Source: UBA2883 sp964017965 (GTDB lineage Bacteria > Cyanobacteriota > Vampirovibrionia > Gastranaerophilales > Gastranaerophilaceae). From it: 64,000 bases of DNA. This document shows positions 43,994 through 52,358 of this stretch, piece by piece. Positions within the stretch are counted from its first letter, which is position 1. Every line of letters starts with the position of its first letter. The notes beneath the pieces are model-generated. The model searched no databases. It was not told the origin of the DNA and was given only the letters and a program-made list of their open reading frames with translations. The stretch is from positions 1 to 64,000 of the forward strand of contig CAXHNV010000004.1 in assembly GCA_964017965.1 (NCBI GenBank), given 5' to 3'. A program made the position numbers and the translations under genes.

Positions 43994-44607
43994 CCATTCA
44001 TCAACTTAAGCAGTTTTTGAACCTCTATATCAGCTAACGGTTTTGTCCCACCCAGAGCATTTGCAAATATAACAGATTTTGCATATTCCTCTGCCATTTC
44101 AAGCTTGCAATAAGCGTCTTTAATACTTGCTCCGCCTACTATTACCCCGTGGTTTTTCATCAATACAACACTGTAATCTTTAAAGAACTTTGCAGTTTCT
44201 TCAACCAGTTCGACAGATGAAGGCATACCATATTCAGCAAGAGGTATACCGCCAAAATAACAAACATTCTCTATCATTACAGGTTCTAATAAATCCTTAC
44301 CCGCAGCTGCAAACGCACTCAATGCCGTGGAATGAACATGTACTACACAGTTTACGTCAACTCTATTCTTATAAAGCTCTATATGCAACCGTTTTTCACT
44401 TGAAGGTTTCTTATCGCCTTTTGTTACATTGCCGTCAAAATCTATCTCAACGAAATCATCTTCCGACAAAAAACCATTCGCCGAACCTGAAGTGGTAATA
44501 ATTATACTGTCACCGGTTCTTACAGAAATATTACCGGAATATCCTGGTGTGTAATTCCTGTCGTGTAACATTTTACCAAGATGTATTAAATCAGACTTAT
44601 AATTCAT
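43990..44607 (-). CDS. Class II aldolase (fuculose-phosphate-aldolase type)
   Basis: 205 residues, cytoplasmic zinc-dependent class II aldolase/adducin family. Seen: GYSGNISVRTGDSIIITTSG (N-terminal phosphate-binding strand-loop), SSEKRLHIELYKN with catalytic Glu, VVHVHSTALSAF with the HxH zinc pair and LMKNHGVIVGG with the third His. Fuculose- or rhamnulose-phosphate aldolase and methylthioribulose-phosphate dehydratase share these motifs, so the substrate is not certain. ATG 44607 is chosen over an upstream codon because AAGGA precedes it; it overlaps the LptD-like gene by 11 bases. It ends the envelope run. Confidence 0.82.
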   Translation of the reverse strand: MNYKSDLIHLGKMLHDRNYTPGYSGNISVRTGDSIIITTSGSANGFLSEDDFVEIDFDGNVTKGDKKPSSEKRLHIELYKNRVDVNCVVHVHSTALSAFAAAGKDLLEPVMIENVCYFGGIPLAEYGMPSSVELVEETAKFFKDYSVVLMKNHGVIVGGASIKDAYCKLEMAEEYAKSVIFANALGGTKPLADIEVQKLLKLMNG

Positions 44608-46714
44608 TGGAATCCTTATTGATATCAAAAATAACATCTTCTACAACAGCTCTTTGCAAAACTGTTGCATTTTTAGATTTATCAGAGTTATCACCTACAT
44701 AGAAAACTGTTTTATCTTCCGGTTTGAACATATCAGGATTCTTAATCTCTAATTTATCATAGTCAATAACAGTACCTTTAGAATCTAAGCCTACAGACAC
44801 AGTCACATAAGCATTTTCTCTGACAAAGTCATAACCTATATTAAGCTTCATATCATCCGGACCAACACTCACAAAGAACGAACATTCCTGGAACAGCTTG
44901 TTATTAGGACTGTCATCGGTCAACGTAACAGATGCCAGCCAAGACAATGTTAAAAGTCTGTGAACCCTGAAGTATTCTCTTAAATACAAGTTTGAATGAC
45001 CGTATCTATAAGAGTCAAATACAGGTAAAGGTGTTTTATCATGATAACCTGATTGAAAATAACCTAAATCTTGCATCCATCTTTTATACTGAGTATGAAG
45101 TCTCGGACCGATTCTACCTACAAACTGGGTATCACCTGTACCATATAAAGCAGAAGACGCTTGTCCAACAATACTAACATCTGCTGCCAGCAAGTTTTCT
45201 TTGTCTTTAAACGTCCAGAGTTTTTGTTGAACTTCCATCATATAACGAGTTCTTGTTGTCTCAGTTTCATTACCGCTTAACTGTCTATAATATTTATCAC
45301 CCTTCGGGTCGCCAAATAAACCAAAACTTGCTTGATGAGTAAACTTCAATGGTAAATCTTTGTATATAAAATCTTCTAATTGATACGATTTGTTATAAAT
45401 CAAATCAACACCATATTTTGGCATTCTTCGACCCATAAACCAGTTATCCATATAGTCGTTCGCCGCATATTGCAGTTTCAAATTATCGTCAAGCATTTGT
45501 TCCCCGCGCAATACAAACTTGTCTTTCGCAGTTGCATAACCAAATTCGGTAGTATTAGTACCTGACATAAATCTTGCAAACCCACCGACACCCAAGTCAC
45601 CACTTCTGTATGCAATAATAGGTGCTACTTTTAATAATGAACCGAATGGCATTTTAAACGCCCAACCCGGCCCTGCGAAGAAACCTAAGTGTCTGCGCGA
45701 AGCTATCTCAGGGAAATCACCGTCTACAAAATCGTGGTTTTTATTAGTATAGAATTTTAACCACGGAAGTGTGAATAATTTCTTTTCACCTTTATAAACC
45801 TGAGCCTTGCGAAGTTCTAATGACTCTAATTTTTTATCCGAATTAATAATAATATGTGAAACTTTTATCCTATAACCGCTTTCACCAACAAAATCATCAA
45901 TAGAAGATGTGTCATCAAGACCTATCATCATTTTTTTCAATTTAGGAGCTTTACCGTGCGGTTCAAGGTTAATAGGTAAACTTGAATCAACTTTTACAGA
46001 ACCGTTTTCTTGAATAATTTTATCTTGATAAACGTATCCTTTCTCAGCAGAAACACTAACACTTGATAATTTCGATAACGGTTTATCCATTACAGCATTT
46101 TCTTTGTTTAAGTCAATGTTAATCGATTCACCGTAAACATCAACGCCTTTCTTTGAAATAACAACATTGCCGGCTGCGATAATATTATTAGATCTCTTAT
46201 CATAAATCAAATGGTCTGTACTTAAAGTTGCACCTTCTTCAACAAAGGTAACGAGAACATGACCTCTCGCATTAAGAATAGCTTCTTCTGTTACATAATC
46301 CATATTATCACAGGTAATGATAATTCTCTCAGGAGCGTCTAAATCCTCTACCCCGCCGAGCTCAAGGTGCTCAATATCATCGTCAGTTGGTATATCTTTG
46401 TCTAAATCAGCGTTTTTATTCTTTTCGTGAGATTTCATAGCTTGCTTAATAGCTTTTCTTTTAGCTTTAGCATCTGCACGGGATTGCTTTGTAGCAATCC
46501 TTTCTTTAATCTTCAAACGCATTAGTTTAATAATAGGAATTGTACCCGTATAAGATTCTGTATCACCTATTGGCTGCTTAGGTTTAGAAACATCTTCAAT
46601 AGGAGCACGGAAGAAATTTTCACCTGTAAAATCTGCAGGAATCCCTGAGGCAAAAACAGAGTTATTTACCAGCATAAATATAAATGTAATTATTCCTAAT
46701 ATAAACTTTTTCAT
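44597..46714 (-). CDS. LptD/OstA-like outer-membrane LPS-assembly protein
   Basis: 705 residues with signal peptide (about 1-22, cut near VFASG). A charged Lys/Ala-rich helical segment (about 70-110) leads to an OstA-type beta-jellyroll (about 130-215; ITCDNMDYVTEEAILNARGH, LSTDHLIYDKRSNNIIAAGN, GVDVYGESINIDL). The rest (about 320-670) is beta-rich with alternating aromatic strands, as in an outer-membrane barrel (FAGPGWAFKMPFGSLLKV; NIGYDFVRENAYVTVSVG). This supports an outer membrane with lipopolysaccharide-type glycolipid or similar. No LptA-like or lipid A genes are beside it. In the operon after the M23 peptidase. Confidence 0.75.
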   Translation of the reverse strand: MKKFILGIITFIFMLVNNSVFASGIPADFTGENFFRAPIEDVSKPKQPIGDTESYTGTIPIIKLMRLKIKERIATKQSRADAKAKRKAIKQAMKSHEKNKNADLDKDIPTDDDIEHLELGGVEDLDAPERIIITCDNMDYVTEEAILNARGHVLVTFVEEGATLSTDHLIYDKRSNNIIAAGNVVISKKGVDVYGESINIDLNKENAVMDKPLSKLSSVSVSAEKGYVYQDKIIQENGSVKVDSSLPINLEPHGKAPKLKKMMIGLDDTSSIDDFVGESGYRIKVSHIIINSDKKLESLELRKAQVYKGEKKLFTLPWLKFYTNKNHDFVDGDFPEIASRRHLGFFAGPGWAFKMPFGSLLKVAPIIAYRSGDLGVGGFARFMSGTNTTEFGYATAKDKFVLRGEQMLDDNLKLQYAANDYMDNWFMGRRMPKYGVDLIYNKSYQLEDFIYKDLPLKFTHQASFGLFGDPKGDKYYRQLSGNETETTRTRYMMEVQQKLWTFKDKENLLAADVSIVGQASSALYGTGDTQFVGRIGPRLHTQYKRWMQDLGYFQSGYHDKTPLPVFDSYRYGHSNLYLREYFRVHRLLTLSWLASVTLTDDSPNNKLFQECSFFVSVGPDDMKLNIGYDFVRENAYVTVSVGLDSKGTVIDYDKLEIKNPDMFKPEDKTVFYVGDNSDKSKNATVLQRAVVEDVIFDINKDSNEL

Positions 46715-46723
46715 TTAATTTTC

Positions 46724-47896
46724 CTATATATAATTCAACGGGTTACGAGGCTGACCTTTTACACGAACCTCAAAGTGTAAGTGAGGACCGGTACTATAAC
46801 CTGTAGTACCAACTTTACCCACAATTTGACCCCGAGTAACTTTTTGACCTTGAGAAACATTAATAACACTCAAGTGACCGTAAAGCGTTGTAATCGGCTG
46901 ACCTCTAACGACACCGTGGTCAATAATAACAACTTTACCATAACCGCCATACCAGCCTGCCATAATAACTTTACCTGTGTTAGAAGCCTTAACGGCACTA
47001 CCGTAACCTGCTCCAATATCAATACCTGAGTGGAATATTCTTGAATGGAATATCGGGTGAGTTCTATACCCAAACGGTGATGTAATAGGTCCGCCAACAG
47101 GTCTTAAGAACCCTGTTGTTACACTAATACCCGCACTGGATGACGTACTTCTGTTTGCAATCATTGATTGTAAACTTGCAGATTGTCTTGCCAGTTCAGC
47201 TTCTGAACGTTCATAATAAGCTCTATTTGTCTTTAGCTTATTAATCATTTTCTTGTTATACGCAATGTTATTTTTAATAACATTTTGTTGTTTCAATAAT
47301 GTCTTTCTTGAATAATCGAGACTGCGTTTCTCTCTTGCAATACATTCTTCAAGTCTTGCAATCTCTTCTGCTTTCTTTTGAGCTTCTTTCATACGCTTAT
47401 AGTCTTCTCTCATCACGATTTCTTCATAATGGATTCTGTCAATAAACATATTTATATCACTGGAAGTCAACAATAACTCAAAGAAACCTTTTCTTTGAGT
47501 TTTATAAATTTGTCTTATCCGACGTTTAATACCGTCATAAATCTGGATGTATTCAACTTCTGCAATACTCTTACGAGCCTTCATCGCATTAAGCTGATTC
47601 AACTTACGATTATATTCATTCTGTGTTCGAATCAAAGACGATTGGGTTGTTTCAAGCTTTCTCTGGTTATTATAAAGCTTTCCGTTCTCCATTTTCTCAA
47701 GCACACGAAGTTTGTTTGCTTTTGAACGAGCCTCTGCCTGCTGACGTTTCAGGTTCGAAATCGCCTGATTCTTTGTAGCCTGACTAGCATTTTTATATTT
47801 ATTATAAACATTTGTATTGTTAGCATAGCAAACATCGTGCTTAACAAAACATAAGCACAACAACACTATAACAAATGTTCTAAATAAGTTTTTCAT
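46724..47896 (-). CDS. M23 family metalloendopeptidase with coiled coil (EnvC/NlpD-like)
   Basis: 390 residues. Signal peptide (1-25; VIVLLCLCFVKHDVCYA), then a long coiled coil (about 35-240; LKRQQAEARSKANKLRVLEKM) and a C-terminal M23 domain (about 280-390). Zinc/catalytic residues: HSGIDIGAGYGS (His and Asp), TLYGHLS (His) and GPHLHFEVR (HxH). M23 enzymes cut peptidoglycan cross-bridges, but in EnvC-like proteins the domain is inactive and activates amidases; here all four ligands seem present. The start at 47896 overlaps the small gene's stop by one base. It may act with the amidase at 16921 in cell separation. Confidence 0.88.
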   Translation of the reverse strand: MKNLFRTFVIVLLCLCFVKHDVCYANNTNVYNKYKNASQATKNQAISNLKRQQAEARSKANKLRVLEKMENGKLYNNQRKLETTQSSLIRTQNEYNRKLNQLNAMKARKSIAEVEYIQIYDGIKRRIRQIYKTQRKGFFELLLTSSDINMFIDRIHYEEIVMREDYKRMKEAQKKAEEIARLEECIAREKRSLDYSRKTLLKQQNVIKNNIAYNKKMINKLKTNRAYYERSEAELARQSASLQSMIANRSTSSSAGISVTTGFLRPVGGPITSPFGYRTHPIFHSRIFHSGIDIGAGYGSAVKASNTGKVIMAGWYGGYGKVVIIDHGVVRGQPITTLYGHLSVINVSQGQKVTRGQIVGKVGTTGYSTGPHLHFEVRVKGQPRNPLNYI

Positions 47897-48000
47897 TATT
47901 TCACCAATGCAGGTAACAACATTAACCCTACAGTCCACGCTATAAAAGTTAAAGCAATTATTCCTACTATAATCCTTTGATTTCTTCTAAAAAAATCCAT
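47896..48000 (-). CDS. 34-residue single-pass membrane peptide
   Basis: A 34-codon reading frame, ATG 48000 to TAA 47896, with a near-ideal Shine-Dalgarno (GGAGGGG, seven bases before). Sequence begins MDFFRRNQRIIVG and continues as one membrane helix (about 10-32). Basic start followed by the helix predicts an N-in orientation. Its TAA overlaps the M23 gene's ATG as TAATG, so the peptide and M23 protein are translationally coupled. It may assist the M23 or LptD-like protein. Real-gene evidence is ribosome-site quality and the coupling. Confidence 0.7.
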   Translation of the reverse strand: MDFFRRNQRIIVGIIALTFIAWTVGLMLLPALVK

Positions 48001-48022
48001 GCTATCCCCTCCATTTATTTAC

Positions 48023-48051
48023 ATTTTACTATCAAAACCCTTTTAATGCAA
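48023..48051 (-). promoter_or_regulatory. Promoter of the small-peptide/M23/LptD-like operon
   Basis: Minus-strand TTGCAT (48051-48046), 17-base spacer and TAAAAT (48028-48023), 22 bases before the ATG at 48000. It is divergent from the promoter at 48067-48095. Confidence 0.5.
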
Positions 48052-48066
48052 ACAAGTAACAATTAT

Positions 48067-48095
48067 TTGCAAAATAAACCGAATAACGCTAAAAT
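48067..48095 (+). promoter_or_regulatory. Promoter of the P-loop/TPR gene, predicting a leaderless mRNA
   Basis: TTGCAA (48067-48072), 17-base spacer and TAAAAT (48090-48095), 7 bases before ATG 48103. No Shine-Dalgarno. Confidence 0.55.
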
Positions 48096-48102
48096 TAGAT
48101 AT

Positions 48103-50346
48103 ATGAAAAGAGAGTTCCTAAATCCATCAATTGACAGCGAACAATTGATAAATAATCCGAATGGACCTGCCGAAAAATATGTTTTAAAAAATAATGAAGC
48201 ATCCATAAAAAAAATACATACATTTTTCTCATCAGATAAAAACATCTTGTTGGTAAACGGTTTTGCAGGAACCGGCAAAAAACAAATAACAGAAACTTTT
48301 CTAACAAATGCAAATCCCGATACACATATTTGCAGATTCGTATGTTCCCCGTCTTCTACAATAAACGATTTGTACCTTCAGTTGAGCAATTATTTTAAAT
48401 CACAGTTTACAAACAACGATTTTAACCTTTTAACAAGTTATAAAGACAAAGTTCAGTATGCGCTTGCAAGAATTGAATCAAATATAATTCTTGCATTTTA
48501 TAACTTTGATAATATTCAGGAAGAAAATACTTCAGAATTTTTAAACTATATCAATGCCTTAACAGATTTGAAAAACATAAAAATAGTCATCGTTTCAAGG
48601 ACTTTCGATTCAAACAATATTACAGACCAGAACTCATATTCAAAAGTTATGGTGAAAGCATTATCTAAAGAGTTATTTGAATCCTATTTTAAAGACTTTG
48701 ATATAAATGTTTCTAATTCAAAATTTGAACAGCTCTACAGATTAACAAGGGGCTATTATCTATATTGCTGTTTAACACTCAGAATACTCATAAATCAAGG
48801 AATGAACCTTGACGATTTTCTTAACCAATACTTTGCCTCAGGACAAACATATGATAAATATGTTGCGATATCTTACTGTAAACTAATAATCGGGACAACA
48901 AAAAATGCGTTTAACCTGTTTATCCAATTACGTCACGGATTAAACGCAAAAGCGCTTGTTGAAATCGGAGCATTTCCGGATAATGTTCTTAAAACCCTTT
49001 CAGAAAACTGTTTTATATATAAAGTTGACGATATGTACTATCCGACTAACTTTTTAAAAGAACAGTTAAAGGATGACACGAAAGATGTTGTGTACAAATC
49101 CAAATTAGTAAAATATTATACAGCACAAAGCGAAAAAAGTCCTGATGAAAGAGACATTCTTATTTCAAGAGAATCACTTATAAACGAAATCTCTTACTTC
49201 ACAGAGACTGATATCACAGTCAAAGTTGAAAAAGAAAAACAAGAACAGCCTAAAATCGAACCGACAGTCGAAGTACAGCAAGAAGTAAAAAAAGAAAACG
49301 AAGAAATCATAAACCTTCCACCGGAAGAATTACTCACAAAAACAAAAGAATCTTTAGAAAAATACGACTATATACAGGCGCTAAAATACCTTTCTGCAAT
49401 ATTGATGAATCAATCTGCTTATGAAAACAGAGAGCTTATAAACTCATCGTATTATCTGTTGGTTACAGCATATTCAAAACTCTCTAAATGGGAATATGCG
49501 CTTTATTACCTGAACCTTTTGGAAGAATACTATAGAGAAAACAATCAACAAACCGAGTTACAAAACATTCTATATGAACGCGCAAACATTCTTTATAAGC
49601 AAAACAAAATAATTGATTCAATCAATATACTAAAACGTATCATTGCAAACACTGCAGATAGAGAAATCCTTGTAAAATCAAACCTTTTGCTTGCAAACAT
49701 TGCGTTACTGGCTAATAACAGCTTGCTCGGGTTGAATTATATCAAAACTGCACTTGCAAATATAACGGAACGAACAGAAAAAACAATCATCGCAGAACTC
49801 TATTTTCAATTTGCATTCTTATCAGATGAGTTTAAGAATGAAGATACAGCAATAGAATACTATAAAAAATGTATTGAGATTGATTGTGAACCAAATAAAT
49901 ATACTGCACTCTCATACTCAAACCTCGGAGAAATTTATTCAGATAAAGAACTTAAAGATGAGGCAAAACAATATTTTGAAAAAGCCAGCGAGCTTGAAAA
50001 AGCTCTTAACAACGATTATGGTGTGTATTACACCCTCTCAAAAATAATAGAACTAACACCGAGAGAAGAAAAAGATATACGATTAAAACTAATGAACGAC
50101 GCAAGAGGATTTGCAATAAATTCAAGGGATAACGATTCCATAATCACATCAACAATCGCACTGGGCGATATGTACTATGATTATTCAATGCCGCAGGATG
50201 CACTAATTGAGTACTTTAACCTTTATACTCAAGGTAAAGATATTATGGAGCCTGAAAACCTTGAGAAACTAAAATCCAGAATTCAAGATATTAAAGCACG
50301 TTTAGGAAAGGAAGAATTTGAAAAACTCGCACCGGATTATAATTAA
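48103..50346 (+). CDS. P-loop NTPase with TPR array (STAND-like)
   Basis: 747 residues. An N-terminal nucleotide-binding module has Walker A GFAGTGKKQ (about 52-60), a Walker B-like strand NIILAFYNFDN (about 125) and a sensor-like IVIVSRTFD (about 165). A Lys/Glu-rich linker (about 365-405) leads to tetratricopeptide-like repeats to the end (for example AIEYYKKCIEID and GEIYSDKELKDEAKQYFEKA). This layout is that of STAND/NB-ARC-type signal ATPases, which act as regulators or defence sensors, but there is no obvious effector domain. The 5' TTG/ATG upstream lies in the promoter, so 48103 is chosen. First gene of the run to rlmH. Confidence 0.72.
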   Translation: MKREFLNPSIDSEQLINNPNGPAEKYVLKNNEASIKKIHTFFSSDKNILLVNGFAGTGKKQITETFLTNANPDTHICRFVCSPSSTINDLYLQLSNYFKSQFTNNDFNLLTSYKDKVQYALARIESNIILAFYNFDNIQEENTSEFLNYINALTDLKNIKIVIVSRTFDSNNITDQNSYSKVMVKALSKELFESYFKDFDINVSNSKFEQLYRLTRGYYLYCCLTLRILINQGMNLDDFLNQYFASGQTYDKYVAISYCKLIIGTTKNAFNLFIQLRHGLNAKALVEIGAFPDNVLKTLSENCFIYKVDDMYYPTNFLKEQLKDDTKDVVYKSKLVKYYTAQSEKSPDERDILISRESLINEISYFTETDITVKVEKEKQEQPKIEPTVEVQQEVKKENEEIINLPPEELLTKTKESLEKYDYIQALKYLSAILMNQSAYENRELINSSYYLLVTAYSKLSKWEYALYYLNLLEEYYRENNQQTELQNILYERANILYKQNKIIDSINILKRIIANTADREILVKSNLLLANIALLANNSLLGLNYIKTALANITERTEKTIIAELYFQFAFLSDEFKNEDTAIEYYKKCIEIDCEPNKYTALSYSNLGEIYSDKELKDEAKQYFEKASELEKALNNDYGVYYTLSKIIELTPREEKDIRLKLMNDARGFAINSRDNDSIITSTIALGDMYYDYSMPQDALIEYFNLYTQGKDIMEPENLEKLKSRIQDIKARLGKEEFEKLAPDYN

Positions 50347-50929
50347 CCAGAATTTTGACAGATATAAAGAAGTCTTTTTAGAAGAGAATTCTAAACTGAA
50401 TTTGATGTCTAAGAATGATGAAAAACTTTTATTTGAAAAACACATATACGATTCTCTATCAATAAAACTTTTATTTGATAAGTTAGAACAACTGCCAAAA
50501 ACATTACTTGATATAGGAACCGGCGGCGGCTTCCCGTCAATCCCTATTGCAATAGAATTTTCTGAAATATCTGTCACCGGAATCGACAGTATTCAAAAAA
50601 AGGTTAATGCAGTTACAAATATTGCTGAAAAACTTGAACTAAAAAATATTAAATTCATAAGAGACCGGGTAGAGAATTTAAAAGGTCAGGAATTTGATAT
50701 AATAACAAGTAGAGCGGTTGCACAAACTTCACTACTAATTGAATATGCTTATCCGCTATTAAAAAAAGGCGGGTATCTAGTTCTCTATAAATCAAAAACC
50801 GTTGATGAAGAAATAGAATCCGCAAAACCGTTGATTAGAAAACTGCACTTAAAAATACACGATATTATTGAATATTCTCTCCCGTTAGACGACAATTTCA
50901 ACAGATGTCTGTTAATTTTACAAAAATAA
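50318..50929 (+). CDS. rsmG: 16S rRNA (guanine527-N7)-methyltransferase
   Basis: 203 residues; uses SAM to methylate G527 of 16S rRNA. Seen: LNLMSKNDEKLLFEKHIYDSL (family start block), the SAM loop LLDIGTGGGFPSIPIA (about 65-80), VTGIDSIQKKVNAV and FDIITSRAVAQ (about 128). No ATG lies before these motifs, so the start is taken as the TTG at 50318, inside the previous gene's end; an internal start a little later is possible. It is usually near gidA or parA, but not here. Confidence 0.85.
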   Translation: MKNSHRIIINQNFDRYKEVFLEENSKLNLMSKNDEKLLFEKHIYDSLSIKLLFDKLEQLPKTLLDIGTGGGFPSIPIAIEFSEISVTGIDSIQKKVNAVTNIAEKLELKNIKFIRDRVENLKGQEFDIITSRAVAQTSLLIEYAYPLLKKGGYLVLYKSKTVDEEIESAKPLIRKLHLKIHDIIEYSLPLDDNFNRCLLILQK

Positions 50930-50941
50930 AGGATAAATCTT

Positions 50942-51772
50942 ATGCACGAAATTATAGTTAATTTTATAAAAAATAACTCAACATTACTCACACAATTAGT
51001 TATACACTCACTAATATTGTTTGTAGTTATCAAATTCATAAACAGCATATCTGCAAAAATTCGAAACAAAATCATTGCAGATTCGAGCTCAAACTCAAAA
51101 ATCCACCTGCTTTTTATCACTAGCAGATTCTTAAAAGTTACATTAGGAATTTTGATTATAGCGTCATTCCTACAGGCAAACGGTTATTCACTAACCTCAC
51201 TAATGACCGGTTTAGGAATAACAGGTTTAGCAATCGGTTTTGCTGCTAAAGAAAGCTTATCCTGCGTATTGGGTTCGTTTTCAATAATGCTTGATAACAT
51301 TTATAAAATCGGTGATTACGTTGAAATTAGCGGTTATGCAGGGGTTGTTGAATCCATTAACTTCCACTCTACAAAACTAAGAGCCGCAAACAATGCACTT
51401 ATAACAATTCCGAACAACATACCCGCTGATACAATCGTACAAAACAGAAGCAACGCGCAATACTTTAGACTTATCCAAAACTTTGATATAGAATACGACA
51501 CATCTGATGACAAAATCAATCTTGCAATGTCACTAATCAAACAATCTTGTGAAAACAACGACCGTTTTCAAAAAGATTACAACGTATTTATTTCTGACCT
51601 TGGAGAAAGCGCAATAAGCTTACAGCTAATTGTGAACACTACAACAAATGACTGGATAAAGTTTTTAGAGATCAAAAGTGAACTTTTGCAGGAAATCATT
51701 TATTCTTTCAGAGTTAACAATATAAACTTTGCATTCCCGTCAAAAACGGTATACGTAAAAAATGAAGATTAA
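50942..51772 (+). CDS. mscS: Small-conductance mechanosensitive channel
   Basis: 276 residues; inner-membrane tension-gated channel that releases solutes on osmotic downshock. Three membrane helices (about 20-38, 60-80, 85-110), the last being the Gly/Ala-rich pore helix GLGITGLAIGFAAKES, then the beta domain signature YKIGDYVEISGYAGVVESI and the alpha/beta cytoplasmic cage. The length fits E. coli MscS (286). It follows rsmG by 12 bases and overlaps rlmH by 11, in one transcript. Confidence 0.9.
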   Translation: MHEIIVNFIKNNSTLLTQLVIHSLILFVVIKFINSISAKIRNKIIADSSSNSKIHLLFITSRFLKVTLGILIIASFLQANGYSLTSLMTGLGITGLAIGFAAKESLSCVLGSFSIMLDNIYKIGDYVEISGYAGVVESINFHSTKLRAANNALITIPNNIPADTIVQNRSNAQYFRLIQNFDIEYDTSDDKINLAMSLIKQSCENNDRFQKDYNVFISDLGESAISLQLIVNTTTNDWIKFLEIKSELLQEIIYSFRVNNINFAFPSKTVYVKNED

Positions 51773-52232
51773 GATAATAGCACTCGGAAAAATTAAAGAT
51801 AAATTCTTAAAAGACGGTATAGACGAGCTAAAAAAACGATTAACGCCTTATACCTCGTTTGAGATTTGCGAGCTTACACCTATAGAAATCAAAGACGAAA
51901 ACCTCACAGAACGGGTTTTAAATCAAGAAGCAGACAAAATTTTAAGTCTAATAAAGTCTACCGATTACGTTGTTACAATGGAGATAAAAGGCAAACAGCT
52001 GACATCGAAAGAATTTGCTCAAAAAATAAAAGATGTCACAAACGAAGGTATCTCAGAAATCGTTTTTGTAATAGGCTCATCCTGCGGGCTTTCTTCCAAA
52101 GTATCTGACAGAGCAGACTTTAAACTAAGCCTCTCTAAGATGACTTTCTTGCACCAATACGCAAGGTTATTATTGACAGAACAAATTTATAGAGCATTCA
52201 AAATCCTCAACAACGAAACCTACCATAAGTAA
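51762..52232 (+). CDS. rlmH: 23S rRNA (pseudouridine1915-N3)-methyltransferase
   Basis: 156 residues, the family's size; SPOUT enzyme that methylates pseudouridine 1915 in 23S rRNA. Seen: MKIKIIALGKIKDKFLKDGI at the start, the SAM-knot VFVIGSSCGLSSKV (about 103-115) and the end block LSKMTFLHQYARLLLTEQIYRA with YHK. Interestingly the upstream RluD-type enzyme at 26486 would make its pseudouridine substrate. Overlaps mscS by 11 bases. Confidence 0.93.
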   Translation: MKIKIIALGKIKDKFLKDGIDELKKRLTPYTSFEICELTPIEIKDENLTERVLNQEADKILSLIKSTDYVVTMEIKGKQLTSKEFAQKIKDVTNEGISEIVFVIGSSCGLSSKVSDRADFKLSLSKMTFLHQYARLLLTEQIYRAFKILNNETYHK

Positions 52233-52288
52233 TTGTTAAGAAATATTACAAAGCAAAATTTAAAAAATCAATTCTTCGCCCTAAAAAT

Positions 52289-52305
52289 ACTTTATATAAG
52301 AGTAA
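52289..52305 (+). promoter_or_regulatory. Promoter -10 region of the glycine-zipper gene
   Basis: ACTTTATATAAGAGTAA, with TATATA (52293-52298) as the likely -10 and a start near 52305. It matches 16 of 17 bases of the site at 28250-28266 (-). The -35 is weak (TTCTTC 52272-52277, short spacer). Confidence 0.5.
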
Positions 52306-52311
52306 AGGTTA

Positions 52312-52358
52312 TTAAAAATTTAGTTTAGGTTAAAGTTAAAGTATTTTAGGAGGTTTTT
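52312..52358 (+). repeat. 5' leader arm of the long inverted repeat around the glycine-zipper gene
   Basis: Runs from just after the predicted transcript start to the base before ATG 52359, including the AGGAGG Shine-Dalgarno (52348-52353). It can form 42 base pairs with 53154-53196: 11 bp over the Shine-Dalgarno, blocks of 3, 3, 10, 13 and 2 bp, with one mismatch, two small bulges on this side (52342-52344 and 52338) and one G-U pair. Confidence 0.9.
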
